Positions 35,455 to 44,936 are shown, counted from the first letter of the stretch. The stretch is 64,000 bases of DNA from CBDFGK01 sp965247075 (GCA_965247075.1 CBDFGK010000002.1:558001-622000), one strand, 5' to 3'. Made by a program: numbers and translations. Notes: generated by a model from the letters alone, not told the origin.

Positions 35455-36324
35455 GTGACCGTGGTACGAGACCAAGTCGCCGACTATGTCGAGCTGACCA
35501 AGCCCCGTATTGCCCTGGTAGTGTTGATAACCACATTCGCCGGCATGTGGTTGGCGGCTGGCCCCACCCTGTCAATTTCCCTGGTTTTAGCGACGCTACT
35601 GGGTACTTGCCTGGCATCGTCCTCCGCCGGTGTTCTCAACAACTATATCGACAGGGACATCGATAAACTCATGTCCCGTACCTCCGAGCGTGCTACCGCA
35701 GCAGGCAGGGTAGATCCACAACACGTTCTCTACTTTGGCCTGGCTTTAGCCGGGGCAGCCTTTTTGATTCTGGTAACGACCAGTAATCTGCTGGCCGCCA
35801 GTCTGGCCATGGGCACCATCTATTTTTACGTGGTTATCTACACCATGTGGCTCAAGCGCAGCACGGATCTTTGTACCGAGATCGGTGGCATTTCCGGCGC
35901 GCTGCCCCCCATTATCGGTTGGGCTGCGGTTACCGGAGATATCGGTGTACCCGCACTGTTGTTGTTTCTTATCATGTTCGTGTGGCAGCCGCCGCATTTT
36001 TGGGTATTGGCTATGCTGCGTGAAGATGAGTACCGCAAGGCAGGCATACCCATGCTGCCTGTTACGGCGGGGCCGTTTATTACCAAGGCGAAAATATTGC
36101 TGTACACAGCGGCACTGATTCCCTGCACAATGACGCTGTACTACACCGGTTCCACGGGTACTACCTACCTGGCAATAGCCATGTTTGCCTGTGTGGTATA
36201 CCTGGTTTGGACCATTGACTTTGTTAGAAGGCCCTTGCAACGCAGCTATGCAACCAAGTTGTTTTTGTTTTCGATTGCCTGGTTGCTACTGGTGTTCACG
36301 GCAATATTTATCGATAGCCACTGA
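35455..36324 (+). CDS. cyoE: Protoheme IX farnesyltransferase (heme o synthase)
   Basis: This UbiA-type membrane enzyme adds a farnesyl group to protoheme to make heme o, the precursor of heme a in this oxidase. The protein has the first aspartate-rich motif NNYIDRDIDKLMSRT and the second region YTMWLKRSTDLCTEIGG, with about eight membrane helices. The GTG at 35455 follows a GGGGG Shine-Dalgarno and gives 289 residues; a GTG at 35428 adds nine. It is first in the operon, as ctaB often is. Confidence 0.92.
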   Translation: MTVVRDQVADYVELTKPRIALVVLITTFAGMWLAAGPTLSISLVLATLLGTCLASSSAGVLNNYIDRDIDKLMSRTSERATAAGRVDPQHVLYFGLALAGAAFLILVTTSNLLAASLAMGTIYFYVVIYTMWLKRSTDLCTEIGGISGALPPIIGWAAVTGDIGVPALLLFLIMFVWQPPHFWVLAMLREDEYRKAGIPMLPVTAGPFITKAKILLYTAALIPCTMTLYYTGSTGTTYLAIAMFACVVYLVWTIDFVRRPLQRSYATKLFLFSIAWLLLVFTAIFIDSH

Positions 36325-36340
36325 AAAAGGATAGCAACAT

Positions 36341-37435
36341 ATGGCGCTTGCGATAATTTTGATATTGATGGTAATCGGGTCAGTTATCTTCCATTTTTGG
36401 AGCCCGTGGTGGTTCACGCCACTGGCCTCTAACTGGGGAGCAATGGACGCGACCATTATGATGACCTTCTGGGTCACCGGTTTTGTGTTTGTCGCGATTA
36501 ATCTGTTTCTCGCCTACTGTGTTATCAAGTTCAGGCACTCGCCTGATCGCAAGGCCGCCTACGAGCCCGAAAACACCAAGCTGGAATCATGGCTGACTGG
36601 CCTCACCGCGCTGGGAGTGTTTGCCATGCTCGCCCCCGGCCTGGTGGTATACAACCAATTCGTGAATGTTCCCAGAGACGCGGTAATTTTCGAGGCAGTG
36701 GCGCAGCAGTGGCAGTGGTCGTTCAGGTTGCCCGGCAAAGATAACGCGCTGGGCAAGGCGGACAACCGCAATGTCACCTTTGACAATCCGCTGGGTGTTG
36801 ACCCGGATGACCCCTGGGGCCAGGACGACCTGATCGTGCTGGGTGCCTACCCACACATAGAGGTAGACCAACCCATTAAATTCAACCTGCGCTCCAAGGA
36901 TGTCCTGCACGATTTATATGTGCCGCAATTTCGGGCCAAGATGGATGTAGTACCCGGCCTGGTCAGCTACTTCTGGCTGACCCCGACGGTGACCGGCACC
37001 TTTGAGGTTCTGTGTGCTGAGCTGTGCGGTGTTGGCCATTACAATATGCGCAGCAAAATTGTGGTCGACAGCAGTGCGGACTACCAAAAGTGGTTATCTA
37101 CGCAGCAGACCTTCGCGGAAACCCAGGGCGGCGCAGCGCCGGGCGGCGCTTCCATAGAACGGGGCGTACAATTGGCACAGCAGCGCGGTTGTCTGGCTTG
37201 TCACAGCACAGACGGCAGCCGTGGTGTTGGTCCCAGTTGGAAAGGCATGTTTGGCCGGGTAGAAACCCTGGCCGATGGCAGCCAGATTACTGCCGCCGAT
37301 GAATACTTGCGCGAATCCATTACCGACCCCGACGCCAAACTGGTGCAGGGCTTTCCACCGGTGATGTCAGCCTACCCATTTAGCGATGATGATCTGGACG
37401 CCTTGCTGGCGTATTTCATCTCCCTGACAGAATAA
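36341..37435 (+). CDS. coxB: Cytochrome c oxidase subunit II with fused cytochrome c domain
   Basis: Subunit II accepts electrons from cytochrome c. The 364-residue protein has two membrane helices (about 2-20 and 42-62), then a cupredoxin domain whose CuA ligands are in CAELCGVGHYNM and an upstream His in LHDLYVPQFRAKMD. The C-terminal 90 residues are a cytochrome c domain with heme site CLACHS and distal Met in PPVMSAY, as in caa3 oxidases. No lipobox signal is visible. It follows cyoE by 16 bp. Confidence 0.94.
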   Translation: MALAIILILMVIGSVIFHFWSPWWFTPLASNWGAMDATIMMTFWVTGFVFVAINLFLAYCVIKFRHSPDRKAAYEPENTKLESWLTGLTALGVFAMLAPGLVVYNQFVNVPRDAVIFEAVAQQWQWSFRLPGKDNALGKADNRNVTFDNPLGVDPDDPWGQDDLIVLGAYPHIEVDQPIKFNLRSKDVLHDLYVPQFRAKMDVVPGLVSYFWLTPTVTGTFEVLCAELCGVGHYNMRSKIVVDSSADYQKWLSTQQTFAETQGGAAPGGASIERGVQLAQQRGCLACHSTDGSRGVGPSWKGMFGRVETLADGSQITAADEYLRESITDPDAKLVQGFPPVMSAYPFSDDDLDALLAYFISLTE

Positions 37436-37453
37436 TAATAGAGAGGTACTACA

Positions 37454-39217
37454 ATGGCATACGCCGATCAAGATAGCGGCCACCACGCAGGACCGGATAA
37501 ATTCATCTGGAAATACGTTTTCAGCCAGGATCACAAAGTCATTGCCGTGCAGTACGGCTGCACTGCCATAGCCGTAGGTTTGCTGGCCCTCGTGCTGTCC
37601 TGGCTTATGCGCATGCAAATTGGCTTTCCCGGCAGTCTTGAGTTTATTGACCCGACCGCCTACTACCAGTATGTGACCATGCACGGCATGATTATGGTGA
37701 TCTACCTGCTGACGGCATTTTTCCTGGGTGGTTTTGGAAATTACCTGATTCCTCTTATGTGTGGTGCGCGGGATATGGTGTTCCCGTTTTTGAATATGCT
37801 CAGCTACTGGTTTTACCTGGTCTCGGTAATTATTCTGATGTGCAGTTATTTTGTGCCCGGTGGTCCGACCGGAGCCGGCTGGACCCTGTATCCGCCGCAG
37901 TCCATCCTGCAGGGCACACCTGGAGCCGACTGGGGCATTCTCCTGATGCTGGCTTCGCTGGCTGTGTTCATCATTGCCTTTACCATGGGCGGACTGAACT
38001 ACGTGACCACGATTCTACAGGCGCGTTGCAAGGGTATGTCCCTGATGCGCATGCCGCTGACAATCTGGTCAATTTTTACCGCCACGGTACTGGGCCTGCT
38101 GGCATTTCCCGCGCTGTTCGTCAGCGCAGTCATGCTGTTGTTCGATCGTCTGCTGGGCACGAGTTTCTTTATGCCCTATATCGTGCATATGGGGCAGGCC
38201 ATGGAAACCGGCGGCGGCAGCCCGGTGTTGTTCCAGCACCTGTTCTGGTTTTTTGGACATCCCGAGGTGTATATCGTCGCCTTGCCGGCATTTGGACTGG
38301 TGTCCGACATTCTCAGCACCCACGCCCGCAAAAATATCTTCGGTTACCGCATGATGGTGTGGGCCATTCTCGCCATTGGTGGTATCAGCTTTATTGTCTG
38401 GGCACACCACATGTATGTAAGTGGCATGAACCTGTACCTGGGTTTCTTCTTCGCTACCACCACCTTGATTATTGCCATTCCCACGGCGATAAAAGTCTAC
38501 AACTGGACCCTCACGCTCTGGCACGGCAACATTCATCTCAACACGCCGATGCTGTTCGCCATCGGCTTCATCAGTACCTTCCTGATCGGTGGCCTGACCG
38601 GCCTGTTCCTGGGTAATGTCGCCGTTGATATACCCCTGTCAGATACCTATTTTGTTGTCGCCCACTTTCATATGGTGATGGCGATTGCACCGGTCATGGT
38701 GGTGTTTGCCGCCATCTATCACTGGTATCCAAAAATGAGCGGGCGCATGTATAACGAGACCCTGGGCAAGGCGCACTTCTGGATCACGTTCCTCGGCACT
38801 TACCTCATCTATTTCCCCATGCACTACCTGGGATTTGAAGGTATGCCGCGTCGCTACTATGCCTACGAAGGTTATGACTTTATCTCTGAATCTGCTCACA
38901 GCCTCAACGAGTTTATTTCCGTGGTGGCAATTCTGGTCGGAGTGCTGCAGGTACTCTTTTTGATCAATATGATCGCCAGCCTGAAGTATGGCAAGAAGGC
39001 GCCACCCAATCCCTGGAATGCCACCACCCTGGAATGGCAGACGCCCGAGACACCGCCGACGCATGGCAACTGGGGCGACCGGTTACCGGTGGTGCATCGC
39101 TGGGCCTATGACTACAGTGTACCCGGTGCGAAGCACGACTTTATTCCACAAACCGTGGCCGATGGTGACAGTCAGGAAAACATTGTTCCAGTGCATCCCC
39201 ATGGAGCTCCCGCATGA
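37454..39217 (+). CDS. coxA: Cytochrome c oxidase subunit I
   Basis: Subunit I holds heme a, heme a3 and CuB. The 587-residue protein has the His ligand in TMHGMIMV, the crosslinked His-Tyr and channel Glu in FGHPEVYIVALP, the CuB pair in VWAHHMYVSGM, and the heme His pair in VAHFHMVMA. The D-channel entry block is GARDMVFPFLN instead of the more usual DMAFPRLN. Twelve or more membrane helices are visible. The last bases overlap the first subunit III gene (ATGA). Confidence 0.96.
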   Translation: MAYADQDSGHHAGPDKFIWKYVFSQDHKVIAVQYGCTAIAVGLLALVLSWLMRMQIGFPGSLEFIDPTAYYQYVTMHGMIMVIYLLTAFFLGGFGNYLIPLMCGARDMVFPFLNMLSYWFYLVSVIILMCSYFVPGGPTGAGWTLYPPQSILQGTPGADWGILLMLASLAVFIIAFTMGGLNYVTTILQARCKGMSLMRMPLTIWSIFTATVLGLLAFPALFVSAVMLLFDRLLGTSFFMPYIVHMGQAMETGGGSPVLFQHLFWFFGHPEVYIVALPAFGLVSDILSTHARKNIFGYRMMVWAILAIGGISFIVWAHHMYVSGMNLYLGFFFATTTLIIAIPTAIKVYNWTLTLWHGNIHLNTPMLFAIGFISTFLIGGLTGLFLGNVAVDIPLSDTYFVVAHFHMVMAIAPVMVVFAAIYHWYPKMSGRMYNETLGKAHFWITFLGTYLIYFPMHYLGFEGMPRRYYAYEGYDFISESAHSLNEFISVVAILVGVLQVLFLINMIASLKYGKKAPPNPWNATTLEWQTPETPPTHGNWGDRLPVVHRWAYDYSVPGAKHDFIPQTVADGDSQENIVPVHPHGAPA

Positions 39218-39828
39218 CCGGTCTGATTAAAACGCTGGCCGGCAAACCCTGGCTAACGGGTGAGGATGTGGTGGGCGTACCTGTCGATGTGCGGGCCTTC
39301 GAACTGCCGCAGGAAAAGGTTGGGCTGTGGGTATTCTTCGCGGTTGCCACATCACTGTTCCTGTTGTTTATCGTCAGCTACCGCATGCGTATGTACTACG
39401 AAGACTGGGTGCCGCTGCAGGAACCCGCGTTGATGTGGTTTAACACCGGCGTGCTGGTGCTGGCCAGTGTATTTATGCAACTGGCCAAAAACGCCGCAGC
39501 CGCCGAGGCCTGGGACAGCGGTAAACGCTGGTTTTTGCTGGGCGGCGGCGGTGCCATGGGCTTTATCGGCTTACAGCTACTGGTATGGGAGAATCTGGTA
39601 GCGGCGGGGTACTTTGTCTCTTCCAATCCCGCCGGCAGCTTTTTCTACCTGATTACGGCGGTTCACGGCCTGCACGTAGTCGGCGGTGTGTTTGCCTGGG
39701 GACGTTGTTTACTATTTGCTGAGTCTGATCATCAGCGTTTTCGCATGGGTGTGGATCTATGCACTGTGTACTGGCACTTTTTGCTGCTGGTATGGGCGGT
39801 ACTGTTTTATCTGTTGTTGACGACCTGA
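39214..39828 (+). CDS. Cytochrome c oxidase subunit III family protein, first copy
   Basis: The 204-residue protein is of the short five-helix subunit III type. Motifs include LPQEKVGLWVFFAVATSLF near the start, AVHGLHVVGG and a closing CTVYWHFLLLVWAVLFYLL. Subunit III stabilises subunit I and guides protons and oxygen. It overlaps coxA by four bases, and a second gene of the same family starts 27 bp downstream, so the operon has two subunit III homologues. This one lacks the standard N-terminal helices of COX3. Confidence 0.86.
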   Translation: MTGLIKTLAGKPWLTGEDVVGVPVDVRAFELPQEKVGLWVFFAVATSLFLLFIVSYRMRMYYEDWVPLQEPALMWFNTGVLVLASVFMQLAKNAAAAEAWDSGKRWFLLGGGGAMGFIGLQLLVWENLVAAGYFVSSNPAGSFFYLITAVHGLHVVGGVFAWGRCLLFAESDHQRFRMGVDLCTVYWHFLLLVWAVLFYLLLTT

Positions 39829-39855
39829 ATAAGAAAACCAGAGGGGAGAAGCCGT

Positions 39856-40521
39856 ATGGCTGAAACAAGCGCAGAAACAGGTTGGGAGGGCGCGGTACAC
39901 GACTGGTCCTCCGACCGGGAAGCATTCCACGGTGTGCCCTGGGGCAAGGCCATGATGTGGATCTTCCTGCTCTCGGATACTTTCATTTTCTCATCCTTCC
40001 TGGTGGGATATATGACGGTGCGTATGGCGGCTACCGCACCCTGGCCCCTTCCCAGCGAGGTGTTTGCACTGACCTTGTTCGGGGAGAGCATTCCGCTGGT
40101 TTTGATTGCCATCATGACCTTTGTACTGATTACCAGCAGTGGCACCATGGCCCTGGCAGTGAATTATGGCTACCGTCGCGACAAGGTGAAAACCTTCTGG
40201 TTGATGGTGGCCACGGCAGCGTTGGGGGCTACCTTCGTTGGCATGCAAGTTTTTGAGTGGAGCAAGTTACTCTCTGAAGGTGTCAGGCCCTGGGGTAACC
40301 CCATGGGTGCGGCGCAGTTCGGTTCGACCTTTTTTATGATTACCGGTTTTCACGGCCTGCACGTATCCGCGGGTGTGATTTACCTGCTGACGGTAGCGTG
40401 TAAGGTGAAGCGTGGTGATTACGACGATAAAGGCTATGAGATCGTAGAAATAACCGGTCTCTATTGGCACTTTGTAGACCTGGTATGGGTTTTCATTTTT
40501 GCTTTCTTCTATCTCTGGTAA
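39856..40521 (+). CDS. Cytochrome c oxidase subunit III, second copy
   Basis: The 221-residue protein is the better match to subunit III. The block WGKAMMWIFLLSDTFIFSSF holds the acidic residue of the proton entry region, followed by GFHGLHVSAGVIYLL and GLYWHFVDLVWVFIFAFFYL. It has five membrane helices. It differs strongly from the preceding homologue, so the pair is an old duplication. The subunit IV gene follows 12 bp later. Confidence 0.9.
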   Translation: MAETSAETGWEGAVHDWSSDREAFHGVPWGKAMMWIFLLSDTFIFSSFLVGYMTVRMAATAPWPLPSEVFALTLFGESIPLVLIAIMTFVLITSSGTMALAVNYGYRRDKVKTFWLMVATAALGATFVGMQVFEWSKLLSEGVRPWGNPMGAAQFGSTFFMITGFHGLHVSAGVIYLLTVACKVKRGDYDDKGYEIVEITGLYWHFVDLVWVFIFAFFYLW

Positions 40522-40533
40522 GGAACTACTGAT

Positions 40534-40914
40534 ATGTCAGAAGCACATGCACAAGCCCTTGAAGCCGAGCATCAAGAGCATCCACTGGGTATTTATTTCA
40601 GAATCTGGATATTGCTATTCGTGCTCAGCTCGATGTCCTACGCGGTGGATTACCTGGAGTTTCAGGGCTACATGCGCTGGACCCTGATCATCATTTTCAT
40701 GCTGCTCAAGGCCGGCTTTATTGTCTCCATTTTTATGCACATGTGGTGGGAACGCATGGCCCTGGCGGCGGCGATATTGCTGCCGCCGATAGCTCTGCTG
40801 TTTCTCATCGGCACCATGTCAATCGAGGGGGATTTTACCTACGCCATGCGCGATGTGTGGATGGGGCAGGACACGACCCTGGAAGCCAAATCACCGGCGC
40901 ATATGGCGCACTAA
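40534..40914 (+). CDS. Cytochrome oxidase subunit IV-like protein
   Basis: The 126-residue protein is of the prokaryotic cytochrome c oxidase subunit IV (COX4, CyoD-like) type. It shows HPLGIYFRIWILLFVLSSMS, then two further membrane helices with LLKAGFIVSIFMHMWWERM, the signature block of the family. It ends the oxidase operon (cyoE, II, I, III, III, IV). A poor-quality hairpin follows. Confidence 0.87.
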   Translation: MSEAHAQALEAEHQEHPLGIYFRIWILLFVLSSMSYAVDYLEFQGYMRWTLIIIFMLLKAGFIVSIFMHMWWERMALAAAILLPPIALLFLIGTMSIEGDFTYAMRDVWMGQDTTLEAKSPAHMAH

Positions 40915-40954
40915 TTTCACCGGGGACGGACCTAAGTCTGTCGCCGGCAGAGCC

Positions 40955-41512
40955 TCAGGGGAGGGTTTGCATGGTGTCGTGAAACTTCTTCTGAGCTGCT
41001 ACCACTAGCTTGGGAGTTGCTGCGCCTTCACCGGCCGCTTTTAGACGGGGGTGGGCGCTGACAATCCGAGATAGGGCCGCTTCCTGGGCGTCATCCACAT
41101 CCACGAAGAACACATGCTTGCCTGCTTTCAGATCGTCCTCGAAGCGCTTGAAATCCGCGTGGGGTTTCTGGATGCCGAACAGGCCTCCTTCCCAGGTGCA
41201 AAATCCCAGTACCACCACAGCGAGAAATCCGAATGGTACCCAACCTACAGTGTCGGTGACGCCACTGTAATAGGAAACCGCCAACACAATACAGGCACCA
41301 ATAACGCCAACTACCGCGCCAACTTCTGTGCCTCTTACCACGTCCTTTTTCAGGACTGCTTCCACAGGGTGTAGGTGTTCATGCATAGCAACGCCGGCAT
41401 CGTCCCGGCTGAGAACGTGCATTTGCGGCGTGGCCACACCTGCTTTTTCCAGTTCTTCTTCAATGTGATCCAAATCGTCCAAATCATCACTGATATAGTA
41501 GTGCCTCTTCAT
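40955..41512 (-). CDS. Two-helix membrane protein of unknown function
   Basis: The 185-residue protein begins MKRHYYISDDLDDLDHIEEE, a stretch seen in a widespread gammaproteobacterial family without known role. Two membrane helices follow near residues 63-82 (GAVVGVIGACIVLAVSYY) and 91-109 (WVPFGFLAVVVLGFCTW), and then a cytosolic part with KHVFFVDVDDAQEAALSRIV. The resemblance of the tail to ferredoxin-like folds is only a guess. It is convergent with the oxidase operon. Confidence 0.7.
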   Translation of the reverse strand: MKRHYYISDDLDDLDHIEEELEKAGVATPQMHVLSRDDAGVAMHEHLHPVEAVLKKDVVRGTEVGAVVGVIGACIVLAVSYYSGVTDTVGWVPFGFLAVVVLGFCTWEGGLFGIQKPHADFKRFEDDLKAGKHVFFVDVDDAQEAALSRIVSAHPRLKAAGEGAATPKLVVAAQKKFHDTMQTLP

Positions 41513-41868
41513 AAACCCTCCCTTTCTGATTATGTTTCGTTACTGGCCTTGGTTGATGAACTGCGCTGCCATTTTCCAGTAGCTTGGCTCATTATGCGGC
41601 GATTGTTTGCCTCAGTGCAACCGTCCTAGCCTCCGTGTCACTGGCGAATTCCAACTTCAAGCCGCCAGGGGCAGTTGAAACAGACCGCGACAATGCTTCT
41701 TCCACTGGTATCTGTTGATATCGACGGCCTTCCGATCAGAGACGCCTATTGGAGTCGCGCCATCGGGCCCAGAGGCGGCGTTTGGAGGCCGAATCGACCA
41801 GTCAGTATCGCCAACAACAGGTCACGTAGGCAAAGTGGCATTCTCCACTGCCTATGGCCACGACAAAA
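41513..41868. other. Non-coding interval at the left edge of the accessory region
   Basis: No supported gene was found. A bulged hairpin with arms TAGGCA.GTGG and CCACTGCCTA lies near 41827-41852, close to the end of the parE gene. A reading on the minus strand (YQWKKHCRGLFQLPLAA) could be a transposase tail, but I cannot assign it. Confidence 0.3.
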
Positions 41869-42174
41869 CTAAGTTAGAAATTTTGGCAAGTCACGACTTG
41901 CGTGGAGAATTCGAACAATGCGAATGCGGTCCTTGAGAACGCGATAAAAGACGATGTGGCTCTCTTTTATGACGCTACGCAGTCCCTTGCGAATTTCTGA
42001 TCGTTTTGAACCCAATTCAGGGTTATCCAGTAACTGTGCAAAGGAATTATCAAGCCCGCTCACATAAGCGACGGCCTGATCCATCCCGAACTCCTCTAAG
42101 GTGTAATCAAATATGGCTTCGATATCTCTGTCGGCTTCAATTGACAATTCATAAAAAAGCTCAGCTTTTGTCAT
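41869..42174 (-). CDS. parE: ParE-type toxin
   Basis: The 101-residue protein is of the RelE/ParE fold: MTKAELFYELSIEADRDIEA, IFDYTLEEFGMDQAVAYVSG, NPELGSKRSEIRKGLRSV, and the closing IRIVRILHASRDLPKFL. ParE proteins poison DNA gyrase. Its ATG overlaps the stop of the antitoxin gene by one base (TAATG), so I take 42174 and not the longer frame to 42246. It marks the left edge of the mosaic region. Confidence 0.88.
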   Translation of the reverse strand: MTKAELFYELSIEADRDIEAIFDYTLEEFGMDQAVAYVSGLDNSFAQLLDNPELGSKRSEIRKGLRSVIKESHIVFYRVLKDRIRIVRILHASRDLPKFLT

Positions 42175-42407
42175 TAACTTCGCCGCTTGGCTGTTTTGGC
42201 TTTGACAATATCTTTTACTTGCCGCTTGCTGGCAGGGCCATCCCAACCTTTGGCAACTTCTGCGCGTAGCTCATCAATCACCTTGTGGCGATAGACTTCG
42301 TGCAAACGCAGAGCGTCGCGTACAACCTCACTGGCATTTTGATAGTCACCCTGTTTTACCTGTGAAGATATGTAGCTTTCCTGCTTTTCGGTGAAGCTAA
42401 TATTCAT
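42174..42407 (-). CDS. parD: ParD-type antitoxin
   Basis: The 77-residue protein is of the CopG/ParD type: MNISFTEKQESYISSQVKQG and the family block DYQNASEVVRDALRLHE form the ribbon-helix-helix, and the charged tail binds the toxin. Antitoxin first, toxin second with a one-base overlap is the usual operon order. An inverted-repeat-rich AT stretch just upstream is the likely autoregulatory region. Confidence 0.88.
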   Translation of the reverse strand: MNISFTEKQESYISSQVKQGDYQNASEVVRDALRLHEVYRHKVIDELRAEVAKGWDGPASKRQVKDIVKAKTAKRRS

Positions 42408-42516
42408 GGCGTACCTCCTGATTTACATAGCCACAATATCATTGATGTCCATATTTAACAAATATAGACATGTCTGGTTTCTTGTGATTTATTGTTGCTA
42501 TTAATGGTCATATCAA

Positions 42517-42655
42517 AAGTATAGGGTAAATAAAAGGGCAGTCCAGAGTAGATCTCCTCATAAATAGGAGTTACCAGGCCTGAAAATATCGAGGCTAGCT
42601 GGTCCCGCTCACTGAATTTCTCCCGATGCCAGCGATCGCCGCAATCCATAAAGAA
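42517..42655 (-). repeat. IS91-family terminal sequence, copy A
   Basis: This block begins AAGTATAGGGTAAATAAAAG at 42517 and matches four other places in the window (47574, 49881, 54145, 58239). At 49881 it adjoins the 3' end of an IS91-type transposase fragment, so it is probably the origin-side end of that family. In this copy, about 14 codons of transposase tail remain before the sequence changes to ybdK. The tail is followed on the higher-coordinate side by cargo, as in every copy. Confidence 0.7.
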
Positions 42656-42835
42656 AACGCCGAAACACTCGATTGCGTCGCCGAAGTCAAACACGCACGC
42701 ACCATTATCCGCCGGGGAACCAGCGCCCATCGCCAGTTGAAAGTGTATTACTGCGCGATTGAAATGGGCCATTCCCAGCAAGTCGCCCTGACCAAAGTGG
42801 TGGACTGGCTGCGACAAGAAACCTTGCGGGAATAG
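42652..42835 (+). pseudogene. YbdK-type carboxylate-amine ligase, C-terminal fragment (copy A)
   Basis: The frame KENAETLDCVAEVKHARTII and GTSAHRQLKVYYCAIEMG, with VVDWLRQET at the end, is the C-terminus of YbdK/GshA-like ligases (typical GTSADRQL.VY and VVDWL..ET). The rest of the gene is missing because the fragment abuts an IS91 end. The same fragment is in copy B. An earlier part is found in copy D. Confidence 0.7.
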
Positions 42836-42915
42836 TAGTTCGGTGAAACAGGATGGATGCGCCGAACAACACGCTCAGCTTCGTGATACCAACAAAACGC
42901 CGGAATGTCAGCGGC

Positions 42916-44145
42916 TCAAAATATCCACTTTCCCAAAAACAACCAAATATATGCCGCCGTAATGACGGCGCAGATGCCCACCGACACCCAACGCTCACCG
43001 CCGCGGTCGGTGGAGTCGTCAAAGGCGACAGAATGAAAACTGCTGTCTTGTTCTTTGCTTAAGATCGCGTTGGTGCGGTCGTGTTGCAGGTCGAAAATGT
43101 TGAAAAATAAAAACATGATTACCGTCGCCAATAAGAAAGACGAGATTTCGGTAAACAGTCCGTCCCACTCGGTCAATTCGGGCGGCTTGAACAGCAGCAA
43201 CGCGCTGACCATGATGAAGGTGATGAACCCGAGGGCGATGATTTCTCCGAAATTGGTCCCTTGTTGTTTGGAGTGCACCAGTGAATCGACTTCGGTTTCC
43301 AGTTGGTCCAGTTTTTCTTCGTATTTGGGATGTTGTTCGCGTGCGGTTATGAAATATTCTTTCAGTTCATCGTAGGCAGTGCGAAGTTGTTCCGGTTTTG
43401 TATGTTCGTCAATATAGCGAAGTTGATTGCGCGCATCATCATCCATGCCTCTTTTCCTTGCCATCGTTTTTAATCCGTTATACACAAGAAACACGCTTTT
43501 TTCTTCGTCCATGGTGCGCCGCACCAAGCGGTCGGCGCGAAACACCAGGATCAAGATAAACAAAGTGGAAATTACGCCGATCATTTCGGCGTAGTTGGAA
43601 AGCGGCAAGCCGTCATGCAAATAAACCGCCATGCCGCACACCCACAACGCAATGATCAATGCCTTATAGGCGGAGCGAATTTCGGCTGTGAAGTTGAGGA
43701 GCAAGTTGGCGACTATGATTGCGATGAGACCGATGACCAACCAATCAATATGCGGAACATCAATTCGAGAAGCGAGCGCCAACCAGATGAGCGCCACAAC
43801 GGGAGTGGCATAGCCTAATGCGTTGATACCCAAATTGGTAGTTTTGGCATTGGCAATACGGAAAAATATGTCCCCGACTCCAAATCCGAAGAACCCATAA
43901 GTAGTAGCGGATAAAACACCCACACCACCAATAGATTAAATGTTTTCACCGGACAACAATCCTATAGCAACCAAAACAGGCACGATTATTACTCTTCCTA
44001 TGGAGTTGGCAACAAGGGTATAAAATATTTCGTCGTCGTCGTTCACGCTAAGACTTACGTCTGACCCCCACAATTGAGTCGCAGGCAATCCGATTGCTGC
44101 CAACAAGGCGGCTACCAATACCAATCCAACTCCGCCGAGGGCGGC
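42916..44145 (-). pseudogene. EamA-like membrane protein with extra C-terminal domain, copy 1, broken
   Basis: This is one of three copies of the same gene. It retains the C-terminal two thirds. At 43933 a codon that is CAA in copy 3 is TAA, splitting the frame after GLLSGENI. The N-terminus is lost where the sequence joins an hppA fragment near 44145. From the LVIGLIAIIVANLLLNF stretch to the end, the protein differs from copies 2 and 3 at three or fewer positions, while upstream it follows copy 3 and not copy 2. It is convergent with a ybdK tail. Confidence 0.8.
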
Positions 44146-44680
44146 ATCGGCATCGGCCTGATTACCGAATACTACACCGCCGGAAAACCGGTGCGCGACA
44201 TCGCCAAAAGCGGCGAAACCGGCCCGGCCACGGTGATGATCGCCAGCCTTGCCGTGGGTATGGAATCGGTGGTGGTGCCGCTCTTGATTATCAGCGCCAT
44301 CATCCTCTCCGCCAGCGCGCTCACCGGACTATATGGCGTTGGCATCGCCGCCGTGGGTATGCTGGCGACGGTCGGCATCACCATGGCCATCGACGCATAT
44401 GGACCGGTGGCCGACAACGCCGGCGGTATCGCCGAGATGTCCGGTCTGGGCGAGGAAGTGCGCACCATCACCGACTCGCTGGACGAACTCGGCAACACCG
44501 GTCGTCGCCTTCGGTCTGGGTGCCGAAGCGTTGGGTGGCGCATTGCTCGGCTGCGTGTTGATGGCGCTGACCATGGCCAATGCCGTCGGCGACCCGTTTA
44601 AGGATACCTCTGGCCCGTCGATGAACATCCTTATCAATGTCATGGCGATTGTCTGTTTGGTGATTGCGCCGTTGTTGTAG
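44137..44680 (+). pseudogene. hppA: Membrane-bound H+-pyrophosphatase, degenerate fragments
   Basis: The + strand reads GGIGIGLITEYYTAGKPVRD, then ETGPATVMIASLAVGMES and AIDAYGPVADNAGGIAEM, which are hallmark blocks of HppA proton pumps. Near 44500 the frame shifts and an internal stretch is missing; it resumes with EALGGALLGCVLMALTMANA and the C-terminal TVGDPFKDTSGPSMNIL-like block. It is fused head-on to copy 1 of the membrane protein within a shared GAGGGCGG. It is a remnant, not a working pump. Confidence 0.8.
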
Positions 44681-44759
44681 ACGGGGGGTTACATCACCTT
44701 TGATTTTCTGCTAATGTTTCCGTACGTAATATCAACATTTCACCCATTGGAGATTCAAC

Positions 44760-44936
44760 ATGTTTTCCTTGTTTAAGAAAAAGCCAACAACAAGCAGCGC
44801 TCTTTCAGAGTTCATGCGCAATGCTTCTTCGCGGGAAAAAAAGCGTGCGTTCAAAAAAATTATTGAAGAGTCAATCAAAGAACAGCAGAAGATCATTGAT
44901 ATGGCAGATCAGATGGATGCCGAAAAGCGTGCGTGA
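44760..44936 (+). CDS. Small charged protein, candidate antitoxin partner of the zeta-type toxin
   Basis: This 58-residue frame begins MFSLFKKKPTTSSALSEFMR behind GGAG and is almost entirely helical and charged (EKKRAFKKIIEESIKEQQK, QMDAEKRA). It lies 63 bp upstream of a zeta-family kinase gene on the same strand. Antitoxins of zeta-type systems are small and lie directly upstream, which is the reason for the suggestion. I recognise no family, so the link is positional. Confidence 0.5.
   Translation: MFSLFKKKPTTSSALSEFMRNASSREKKRAFKKIIEESIKEQQKIIDMADQMDAEKRA

Noticed and set aside
37759..38616. Open frame of 285 codons on the + strand
   Set aside because: It is out of frame inside coxA and rich in Arg, His and Trp, typical of a shifted reading of a membrane protein gene.
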